In this document: positions 1 to 7,302 of the stretch, in pieces
Numbering within the stretch: position 1 is the first letter of the stretch
Layout: every line of letters starts with the position of its first letter
Assembly: GCA_029747585.1 (NCBI GenBank)
Contig: JAPEVF010001240.1
Location: 1 to 12,022 of the forward strand
DNA length: 12,022 nucleotides
Reading direction: 5' to 3'
From: Pleurotus djamor
Lineage: Eukaryota; Basidiomycota; Agaricomycetes; Agaricales; Pleurotaceae
The notes under the pieces: generated by a model
Databases searched by the model: none
What the model was told of the DNA's origin: nothing
The model's input: the letters and a program-made list of their open reading frames with translations, nothing else
Translations under genes and position numbers: made by a program

Positions 1-2
1 AA

Positions 3-381
3 GAAGTGCAGAGAGGGGCGGACTTCATTGGTTTGATCGGGGCAACAGGACGTCTCGCGAAGAGGGTTTCGGATTGGGATGATCCTCTGGCTCGTCCGCT
101 GTCGGACTTGCGGGGAGTAGAAGATTCACCACCCAACGTTGCAGTCGATGCCTTAGAACGCAGGCGAGGGGGCCGAGCGTTGGGNTACGTTGAGGTTCGC
201 ATCAGTTCTACGAGGGGGTTGTGGGGCAGTAGGAGATAGAGGAACAGAAGAGTTGGTGGTAGACGGTATGGAGCTTGAGAGAACAGAGTTGACGTCCGAG
301 GGGCTGTCTGAATTCACTCCTGGAGTTCGCGGTGCGGCAAAATCGCTGCATTCGATGTTAGCGTGTATAAAGATGCGATGA
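3..381 (+). CDS. 3' end of an unrecognised protein-coding ORF (5' truncated)
   Basis: The frame is open from base 3 and enters from outside the window. It carries about 60 codons to the undetermined base at 185. Read literally, it then ends at a TAG at 237-239. If the N is treated as an inserted base, the frame passes without a break into the next one and runs to a TGA at 379-381, giving about 126 residues in total. The tail is polar, mixed in charge and rich in Gly, Arg and Glu, and ends SLHSMLACIKMR. I recognise no domain. The stop lies 2 bp from the stop of the converging gene on the other strand. The long frame that appears on removing the N argues for real coding sequence, but it could be a chance ORF in GC-rich DNA. 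Confidence 0.35.
185..185. other. Undetermined base at a frame break
   Basis: Base 185 is N, directly after GGG. With N counted, the upstream frame hits a stop at 237-239. With it removed, the frame continues to 381. This behaves like a placeholder for an over-called base. Confidence 0.6.
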
Positions 382-383
382 GG

Positions 384-1224
384 TCAGACGTACGGGTCGA
401 AGTCATCATCATAGGTTGCTGTCGGTACCCCAAAGTCAGAGTCTACATCACTGTCGATCGCAGGCGCAGGCTCATCTTCTTCCGAAGACGAGTCTATGGA
501 GATGGGGACTGGCTTCGCTGCGCCAGGTGGCTGCCTCCGTGCTAGCATCCGAGCCTTGCGACGCCTCTCCATCTCGGCAGCGCCTTTGAACTTGGGCATG
601 AATTGAACCACTTTAGGTGGGGGTTCTGGCGCATCTGGTGGTTTCGCGTCTGCTCCCCCTCCATCATCTTCCTTGCCAGAGTCATCAGAAGGACCCACCA
701 CCTTTACCCAGCCATCACCATTCTCGTTCTGTGCCAAGTTGCTCGTAATAGGCGGTGCGTTTCCAAGTACATCCTGCACAGGCGCACCTGAAGAAACGAA
801 GTTTACGTTGACATCGGTCTGCCTGGGTGTTCCAGATAGCCTCTTTGATTCTGAAGCTCGTTTACCATGGACTCTCAGCCCGAAAGCACCTGATTTGTTC
901 CCCATGATAGTTTGGGTGTACTTGAGCTTGGCACCAGGGAAAGCAGACTGTTTTCGATCGCCATCTTCGTCCTCGCTGAGTTGGGGGCTAGAAGGTGCTG
1001 CAAGCTCTGGCCAGCGATCCACATCTGCAAGGCCTGACGCAACTATGTACGGGTTCGTTTGGTAGGATGGGTCCAATGATATGATGCGTGCGCCGTATGG
1101 GTCTTCAACGTCCCGAAGATAGGACAGGCGAAGTCGGTGTATTAGATAGCTTTGGTCTGCATAAGCAGTTTTGCTTCCATAACCTCAACGACAAAACTCA
1201 CTCGGTATCAGTGATGAGAGACAT
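384..1224 (-). CDS. Unrecognised acidic, largely disordered protein
   Basis: Likely model: ATG at 1224-1222, a 23-nt first exon, a 45-nt intron (1157-1201, GTGAGT to TGCAG), and a long second exon from 1156 to a TGA at 386-384. The joined frame stops early at the GGG read on this strand from 1114-1112. Dropping one G there (S-S-D-V-E-D-P-Y-G) leads into the long open frame, for about 264 residues. The protein is Pro/Ser/Asp-rich. It has a basic stretch near the C-terminus (FKGAAEMERRRKARMLARR), then an SSSEED-type acidic run and the end DDDFDPYV. A charged tail after a basic patch would fit a nuclear protein, but I recognise no domain and assign no function. The long frame has no in-frame ATG before its MGNK stretch, so a spliced upstream start is needed. 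Its 3' end almost touches the converging ORF to the left; its 5' end faces the uS8m gene. Confidence 0.55.
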
Positions 1225-1467
1225 GTTATTGAAATATCAGCTAGTCATGCACGGGGAATATGTCGAGGTGTGAACCAAGGAGTTAGTAACCACCAACTTA
1301 GCAGGGTGACTGTGCGAATATCATATTGATCGTGGGAAGCTCTCCGATGATCACAACCGAATTTCGGAGGCGTTTCGTCCAAGTTTTGCGCCGTCAGTTC
1401 GTCAATGTGAGTTCGTCGTTTGCATTTCCGACCGCGTCGCCTTCGTTCAACTAAAGGACCACCATAG
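1225..1467. promoter_or_regulatory. Divergent intergenic region between the acidic-protein gene and uS8m
   Basis: These 243 bp separate two start codons pointing away from each other, so both promoters should lie here. I see no clear TATA box. On the minus strand there is a perfect TACTAAC branch-point-like heptamer (about 1283-1289), with a possible acceptor CTAG about 15 nt before the minus-strand ATG. This hints at a 5'-UTR intron in that gene. Confidence 0.4.
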
Positions 1468-1932
1468 ATGCCCCTCCCTCATGACCTCTGTGCACGCGTT
1501 CAAAATGCATTCCGTGCTCGTCACCTCCAAATTGCCGTAGACCACAACACGCAAAATCTCGGAATCCTATCCATTCTTCTCCGTTCCGGTTTCATCTCAA
1601 ATCTCACTCGAGGGACAATCGAATCCCCCAACCCAACCAACTTTCACGAAGTCTCTGACTCAAAGAAGCGAATTTGGGCAGAGCTGAAGTACCGTGATGA
1701 CAGACCAGTCCTCCACGACATGGAGCTCATCAGCAAACCAAGCAAACGCGTTTTCATGGACCTGTCAGAAATACGGCTTATATGCTCAGGACGGCGCGCG
1801 CAGAAGGTGAAGCCACTAGGAATGGGGGAAATTGCCGTGGTTCGGACACAAAACAAGGAGTTTGAGTGGTTAGAGGCTCGGGAGGCATTACAACTGAAGA
1901 TTCCTGGGGAGGTCATCTGTCGGGCGCGTTGA
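1468..1932 (+). CDS. Mitochondrial small-subunit ribosomal protein uS8m (bacterial S8 family)
   Basis: This is a single exon of 154 codons with no introns. The protein follows the S8 fold order. An N-terminal helix (LCARVQNAFRARH) is followed by a segment with LGILSILLRSGFI, matching the conserved part of S8 that leads into 'eGyI'. The middle LKYRDDRPVLHDMELISKPS corresponds to the S8 'LKY..gkpvi..l.riSkPg' block. The C-terminal domain has GEIAVVRT, then EAREAL and GEVICR, matching the S8 ending '..REARe.giGGEvlc.v'. S8 binds helix 21 of small-subunit rRNA and is a primary assembly protein. The divergence from bacterial and cytosolic S8 and the 154-residue length fit the fungal mitochondrial form, encoded in the nucleus. 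The chosen ATG begins the conserved N-terminus, and no in-frame upstream ATG is needed. Family call is firm; mitochondrial location is inferred. Confidence 0.88.
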   Translation: MPLPHDLCARVQNAFRARHLQIAVDHNTQNLGILSILLRSGFISNLTRGTIESPNPTNFHEVSDSKKRIWAELKYRDDRPVLHDMELISKPSKRVFMDLSEIRLICSGRRAQKVKPLGMGEIAVVRTQNKEFEWLEAREALQLKIPGEVICRAR

Positions 1933-2270
1933 TTTTGTCTTCTAATTTGCTGTTCCGTTTCAATGATTCAATATTCCGCATCTTGTTGGCCCCCAACCAG
2001 CCAAGCATCAACATCCCTAGAGCGCCAGTGGTCGTTCTCGTTCTCATAACACGGATTCATTATGATCTGGAGATGGCATGTCAACTGAAGAACAGAATTC
2101 ATAGAGTCTGGCAGTCGCAGGCTTCGAGGTCGTTGCTTGTGTAAATATGCATTAGGGGGATACGCCTCGGTTAGGAGTGAGTTGACAATGGAGTCCGCGA
2201 ACTTGTTTCTCTCCAACGTTCAACGTCAACTTCCATCTGTAATCCCCACCAACTCGGTCTCGATACTAAC
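1933..2270 (+). other. Intergenic: uS8m 3' end and histone deacetylase promoter
   Basis: These 338 bp lie between two same-strand genes. They should hold the uS8m 3' UTR and the deacetylase promoter. The short ORFs on either strand have no domain and no splice support. CAACGT occurs twice 7 bp apart near 2216-2228, close to the likely transcript start, but I cannot assign a factor to it. Confidence 0.4.
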
Positions 2271-3880
2271 ATGGACCCACCAACACCGGGACTGATTGCA
2301 TACGTCGTCTCGAATGAACTCATCAAAGTATTTTCATGTCAGAATTGTTCTTGTCCTCCGTTCATGAAATTTAGGTTTCATCGCTTCTTCCGTCGAATCG
2401 TATGAGGTCGATGCTAGTCCACTCTTTGATTCACTCTCTTGGTCTTCTGTCTCCTTCCTACTCGTCCTACCGCAAGCTTGCTCCTTTGACCCCAAAGCGT
2501 GCTTTACGCGATGCGCTCTCTATGTACCATACCAATGACTATCTTGATTTTGTTCTCAACCCAAGACGCTCAGCGGAATCCGAAGAAGAGGGCGGTAGCC
2601 CGAACTCGGCCGACTTTGGTCTGGAGGACGTATGTACCGACTGTAACTCTTTTTCGACCAATGCTTACGGCCGACTCATTCATGCTACATATTAGGATTG
2701 CCCTATTTTCAAAGGACTTTCGGACTATGTCCCCCTTGTTGCTGGCGCGACACTCACCGCTGCTTCATCCCTGATCAACGGAAACCTCAACGAAGCGATT
2801 TGCTGGGACGGTGGAAGGTAATACCATCGTTCTTGTCGCTTCGCGTCTGACCTTGCAGGTATGTATAGACACCACGCTCAGAAGTCTCATGCTTCTGGCT
2901 TCTGCTACGTCGCAGATTGCATCTTGGCCTTACTGGGTCTCAAACGATACCCTATGCAGAAGCTGGGAATAACCCACCGTAAATCTCGAATAATGTACCT
3001 CGATCTCGACCTTCACTTTTCCGATGCTGTCTCTCAGGCATTCCACACGTCCCGTCCCTCTACGACACCGCAGATATTGGTATGATTTTGCACCCTTCTC
3101 CTGAGCTACCGAAAACTCTTGAACTGATAGCATAGAACAGACACTAAGTATCCACCACACCTCTTCTGGATTCTTCCCAATATCCGAGTTCTCTGGCCTC
3201 CCAGACCCAACCCACGCGAAATTCGACCCGTTCACACTCTCAATACCACTTTGCAAAGGCGCGTCAGATTCGACATATGCAAGAATCTGGCCGATCGTCG
3301 AAAATATCAGAGATACTTACGATCCCGACATCATCGTCATCCAATGTGGCCTTGATGCATTAGCTGGCGATCCTTGTGCGACTTTCAATTGGTCTTTGGG
3401 TGCGAATGAAGGTTCATATGGGTGGTGCATACAACGTATACACAAGAAGTGGAGAGGGAAGAAGCTTTACCTGGGCGGCGGTAAGTTGTTTCATTTCCGT
3501 CGAATTTTCGACAAATTTACCATTACCCTCTCACTTCTACAGGTGGGTATAACTCCCCAAACGCGGCGCGTGCATGGGCCTACCTAACCTCTATATTGTA
3601 AGTCAGGTCCATCCTCCCTTGTCGGATGCCATTCACACAACACAGGTTGGACAAACCACTTTCGCTGGATACCGAGATCCCCGATCACTCAGCTTTCCCT
3701 CTTTACGCGCCTTCCTTCACGCTAGACATACCAGCGGGAAATATGGCGGACAACAACACAGAAAGCTATCTTCAGACAATCGAAGAGGGTTACCAAATAA
3801 TTAACAAAATACTAAACGAACGAATGGAAGGAACTGGGGATCCGCGCACAGACAACGGGGTAGATATCAAGGCTACCTAG
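2271..3880 (+). CDS. Class I histone deacetylase, HDAC8/Hos1-like
   Basis: Seven exons: 2271-2327, 2375-2629, 2696-2817, 2869-3079, 3141-3480, 3543-3597, 3646-3880. They join in frame into about 424 residues (human HDAC8 has 377). The enzyme removes acetyl groups from lysine with zinc at the active site. Residues visible in order: the N-terminal MLVHSLI block; MYHTNDYLDFV; EDDCPIF (equivalent of HDAC8 Asp101); the catalytic His pair in WDGGRHHAQ (about 146-147); SGFCY; the zinc ligands Asp and His in LDLDLH (about 192 and 194); the third zinc Asp in QCGLDALAGDP (about 287); and the transition-state Tyr in LGGGGYN (about 331). EIPDH near the C-terminus also matches HDAC8. All catalytic residues are present, so an active enzyme is expected. 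The usual HHGDG loop reads HFSDA here. Hos1-like and HDAC8-like are hard to tell apart by eye. The gene converges on PRP3. Confidence 0.93.
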
Positions 3881-3940
3881 GGCATAGGAATGAGACATAA
3901 AAGCGTTGCGCAGTTGAATGTTATAGCGGTAGAAAGGGAC
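3881..3940. other. 60-bp spacer between two converging genes
   Basis: The deacetylase stop (3880) and the PRP3 stop (3941) face each other across 60 bp. Both 3' UTRs and poly(A) sites must fit here or overlap the opposite coding region. I see no clear AATAAA on either strand. Confidence 0.6.
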
Positions 3941-6228
3941 CTAGAACAGCTCTTCTTCCTCTGGTTTCCAGTTCTTCGCTTGATCCCAATAACCCTTCAA
4001 CTTGTCACCAAGCACCTCTCGAGCAGATCCATCTGTGGGACAACTCTTAGGCCTAAACGTATTGAAGGACCTATCCCTCAACTGCCCTTCCCAAACCAGC
4101 CAGCACTTGTTCTCTTCGTATGAAATACTGTCAGGCTCATCTTCAATGGATTTTTCTTTCCCTTTGTCTGGCTGGCCTTCAGCAGACTCGTCTTCGTCGA
4201 GTTCAACTTCCTCTCCTCCACGAGGCCTAGGAGCTTCAGTCCATGCGATACGATGGAGCATGAGGCGCTTGTAGGATTTGATAAACTTCGCTGCGCCTTC
4301 GACATAGACCATGCTGAATGCGGGGTTGAAGATACAGACCCCCGTCAGGTTCATCTGCTCCGCGTTCTTCTTGACTTTTATCCTGTGAAGTGGATGCGCC
4401 AGCGTTTTTATCCTAACAAGATGAAATTAGCTGGAAACTCGACCCTGCCTCCAGGCAGGAAGACATGTGTACTTGAAGACAGCACCATATATACCCTTCT
4501 TCTCTTGTTCAACTTTCTTGTTCTCAATCTTCTCGCGTCGTTGATCGTCGGTCAACTTTCGTTCAGAGTTCATCTTCTCATGGCCGTGTTTGCGCATGGC
4601 AACCTCACGTCGGACGCGTGCCTCCACTCTCGTAGGATCTTGAACAGCATCGGATGTAAGAACCTTCATGATATTTGCGATGCGAACTACCAATTACGCC
4701 GATTAGCAACTGATCAGAAGTAGAGAGGAATGAACCAACCTTTAGGAGGGTCAGGGGGAATAAGACCCATACGAATCCTATCTCGCTTGTCCTGGAGCTC
4801 AGCTGCGCGGCGTCGTTTCCTCATCTTCTTTTGTTCCTAAGGTCCGCATTAGCGAGAATTCCGGAGGAGACGAATCTTCGTCACGAACCTTCGAGGTCAG
4901 CATCAGTGGTTTAAGCGCAATCTTATTTTTGTCGCCAGGAGCAGGGATTGGAATAGGATGTTGAATGTAGAGTGTGATCGGAGAGTCGTCCGTATGGATG
5001 TAAAGATAAGAGAAGCCATAGGCAAGATCATTGTAAGAACCACCAGGAAGTAACGTTTCGTCCCACCATTCGGCTTCGGGAGGTGGAAGACGCTGAATGC
5101 CAAACGTTGAGCAACAGTGTCATTCGGAAGGAACCATGAAGACTGACCCTGATGTTCTTCTCCAAGGTGTCGAATTCGGAATCTAAACCAGCCTTGCGCG
5201 CACTTTCCGCGATACGCTGTTTCAGAGCCTCGAGTTGTTGTTCCTGTCGCATTTGGTTCGCAAGTTGGACATATTTGCCTTTAGAGTTGAATCGGAAGGA
5301 CCGGCCCATGCGTTCCTTAGGAGCACCATCAAACCCAGTATCCTTGACGGGTGCCGAGGTATATGGGTTCGAAGTATCGACGATAGGGATAGAAGGAGGT
5401 GGCGGTGGCGGGGTCGGTTGATTGCGTTCGTTAGCTTTAATAGAGGCAAATTTGGGCTGCATAGGCTTGTATCGGTCCTTCTTTGACTGCGGTGCGACAG
5501 GCGTGGTGTCGAGGAGAAGAGGATGGGCAGCCATCTTGAGGCCTGCGCCTTGTTGGGCTGGCTCTGTTGGCTTGGCTTTCTTCACTTGCGTCGTTGACTA
5601 CAGCTAGTATGAACCTTCGAGTCGAAGCGGAATAAAGGCTCTGCGCACCATGTAAGGATTTGATTTCACGGCTACCTTCGTCTGTGCCTCCGCGACCCTT
5701 CGTTTTGCCTCTGCTACTCGTCTGGCTAGATCATCCGAAACTCCAGCTAAGGGTGTCCCAGGTGTTCCAGGGGTGGAGGTTCCTGAAGGAGGAGTAGGAA
5801 TTGCTAGGCCGGGTGCTGCGACGGCAGGTTTGGATGGAATAGGTGCAGCCAGTGACGGGGTAGATGCCGCCATTTTATTCTTCATGGCAGCCATCTTGGC
5901 CGCAATTTCCGCCCTCTTCTGCTCAATCAAGGATTTCTACAGCGGATGGGGCATTGGTGCTGCTTTGCATCAAGACATGTAAGAATTGAAAACTCACCGC
6001 TGCTCCAAGACCATTTGAAGTACTCTGAAGGATAAAAGGTTATAGAAGCGCGTCAGAAACTGAGTTGGGAGGCATATTCACCTTGACAGAGAGGGGAAAC
6101 CGTACTCACATCGCTGCAAAGCAAGATCAAGTTACTAACAGTCCGAAAGAGTGGAGAAATGCGGACCTTTTGGGTTTCTTGTTGGAGGCATCCACGGTGC
6201 CTTCGAAGGCGCGCTTCCTGTCGCTCAT
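3941..6228 (-). CDS. PRP3: U4/U6 small nuclear ribonucleoprotein PRP3
   Basis: Nine exons on the minus strand: 6228-6167, 6113-6110, 6024-5998, 5936-5649, 5597-5148, 5092-4889, 4836-4740, 4686-4473, 4412-3941. They total 1818 nt and 605 residues (yeast about 470, human about 680). PRP3 binds the U4/U6 snRNA duplex with PRP4 in the U4/U6.U5 tri-snRNP and is needed for pre-mRNA splicing in the nucleus. Visible in order: a basic KKPK start; a helical IEQKRAEIAAKMAAM stretch; a Pro/Ala/Ser linker; the PRP3 domain, with SFRFNSKGKYVQ, LEALKQRIAESARKAG, EAEWWDETLLP, EQKKMRKRRR, and VLTSDAVQDPTRVEARVR; and the C-terminal DUF1115-type domain with LTGVCIFNP, KRLMLHRIAW, CWLVWEG and DRSF. The N-terminal PWI domain of human PRPF3 is absent. 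The N-terminal join needs a 4-nt exon (CGAT). It is divergent from the 6403 gene and convergent with the deacetylase. Confidence 0.93.
6110..6113 (-). other. Predicted 4-nt micro-exon (CGAT) of PRP3
   Basis: On the minus strand the four bases lie between a good acceptor (CTTTGCAG) and a near-consensus donor (GTGAGTACGG). Exon 1 ends in phase 2 at AAAAG. Adding CGAT gives AGC GAT and restores phase 0 for exon 3 (AGT ACT TCA). Splicing exon 1 straight to exon 3 leads into a TGA within about 20 codons. The flanking introns are 53 nt (6114-6166) and 85 nt (6025-6109). Confidence 0.6.
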
Positions 6229-6402
6229 CGTACGACAGAATTTGGACTTGGCCTACGCAGGTGACGATGACGGGAGAATCGAAGAATGGTGACTCTGCGC
6301 TGTTCTGATCCTGAGAGATTCGTTCTGACCGTGGGAACCTCAAACAGTGACAATTTTGGCAACTCCTACTCAAGTCCGCCCAAGGTTCTTCTCCCACTCA
6401 AA
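6229..6402. promoter_or_regulatory. Bidirectional promoter region between PRP3 and the 6403 gene
   Basis: Only 174 bp separate the two divergent start codons, so the two genes probably share a nucleosome-free promoter. I see no clear TATA box. Confidence 0.5.
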
Positions 6403-7025
6403 ATGAATCTCGCAAAACTTGCCAGTCCTTCGCCTGCTGCGCTGAACGAGGGTATTTCCATCGTGCGCCGTGTAATCGGTGCACAATCAAAGTCGGGCCT
6501 GACGACCTCCGAATTGTATCGACTTTCCCTAAAAGAGTCGCCTACATCTTCCTTCAAGCCCTCTTCACCTCCGACTGGTTCCCGAGCTGCATTTATAAAC
6601 CCCATTCCCAAACCTCCCCATCCAGAACATCCCATATACTCGAAGACGTGCGTGACTTTTAGGTCTTATCCTTCATTCGAAATTGATCCTCATATTGAGA
6701 TAGTTTCTTGAAGAGAGCTATTCTTCCTGTTCTGGAGGGGAGACGCGAAATCCAACTCGTGCGCACGACGCGTCTCCGTGCTGTTAACCAGCCAAAGGAA
6801 CTTGCTCCAGGGAAGGCTACCAACAAGAACGCGACCAAGCAGTCAGCAGCACCTGTACCGGCGTCCCCCGTAACGGTGTGGTTGTGGAAGCCAGTTGACA
6901 AAGCAACCTTGCCACAACCCAAACCCAAGTCGGCGGATGTCTCCCCAGCGAAGGAGGACTGGGGGCATCTGAACAAACGGAGACGCGCGTCAAGAATCGC
7001 TAAGCTTCGTGGCGTATCTCATTAG
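6403..7025 (+). CDS. Conserved-looking fungal protein of unknown function, possibly mitochondrial
   Basis: Two exons, 6403-6647 and 6704-7025, are joined across a 56-nt intron (GTGCGT to GATAG) into 188 residues. The N-terminal region (MNLAKLASPSPAAL, then SIVRRVIGAQ and SELYRLSLKESP) is followed by a Pro/Ser-rich linker. Next comes a well-formed block HPIYSKTFLKRAILPVLEG with basic residues after it. A lysine-rich linker then leads to VWLWKPVDKATLP and a basic C-terminus (LNKRRRASRIAKLRG). The pattern of small size, high basic charge, a Trp-containing tail motif and few acidic residues early on would fit a fungus-specific mitoribosomal protein. That is inference only: I do not recognise the family and give no name. 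The gene shares its upstream region with PRP3. Confidence 0.75.
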
Positions 7026-7137
7026 GAAGCCTGAAGAGCTGAGAGTCGGGTTGAAAACTAGACGTCCCGCTGTTCGTTTAGATTCATTGTGCGCAAGTCC
7101 CTTAATTCTTATCTCTTCGGAGCGTTTCTTTCGCATA

Positions 7138-7143
7138 AATAAA
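7138..7143 (+). terminator. Candidate poly(A) signal AATAAA
   Basis: An exact AATAAA lies 113 nt after the stop codon of the 6403 gene. The position suits a 3'-end signal, though fungal poly(A) signals are degenerate and the match could be chance. Confidence 0.4.
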
Positions 7144-7233
7144 TCCCTTCGAAGTGCTTGTTTCGGTATGGAAATCTCGATCGAAAAATATACTGCTGTC
7201 GCCCACGTTTTGTCCTCCGATCCGAACTATGAT

Positions 7234-7244
7234 CCAATATATAT
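7234..7244 (+). promoter_or_regulatory. CCAAT overlapping a TATATAT tract upstream of the MATE gene
   Basis: CCAATATATAT ends 59 bp before the MATE start codon. A TATA box at that distance would put transcription start shortly before the ATG, which is normal in fungi. CCAAT this close to TATA is less usual, so the TATA reading is preferred. Confidence 0.4.
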
Positions 7245-7302
7245 GCGGTGGGGCAACATTTGGGGTCTCCACACACCTCTCTCTCACTGACCTCCATCTC
7301 GT

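Larger units (their letters stand above)
7026..7302 (+). other. Intergenic region before the MATE transporter
   Basis: These 277 bp hold the 3' UTR of the 6403 gene, with an AATAAA hexamer, and the MATE promoter, with a CCAAT/TATA-like element. Short ORFs here have no domain and no coding support. Confidence 0.5.

Noticed and set aside
1644..1916. Minus-strand ORF inside uS8m
   Set aside because: It is antisense to a well-conserved ribosomal protein gene.
1968..2216. Minus-strand ORF of 82 codons in the uS8m-deacetylase spacer
   Set aside because: It overlaps promoter and UTR sequence and has no recognisable motif or splice support.
4253..4723. Plus-strand ORF of 156 codons
   Set aside because: It lies antisense to two PRP3 exons and their intron, has no domain, and the opposite strand carries clear PRP3 sequence.
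6025..6076. Alternative PRP3 start at an ATG near 6076 (M-P-P-N-S) with a 36-nt intron
   Set aside because: It keeps the frame, but the donor (GTTTCT) is weak and the intron is shorter than any other in the window. The upstream ATG gives a better start with a basic KKPK segment. It remains a fallback.
6053..6397. Minus-strand ORF of 114 codons covering the PRP3 start region
   Set aside because: It reads through PRP3 exon 1 in the wrong frame and through introns; the spliced PRP3 model explains the region better.
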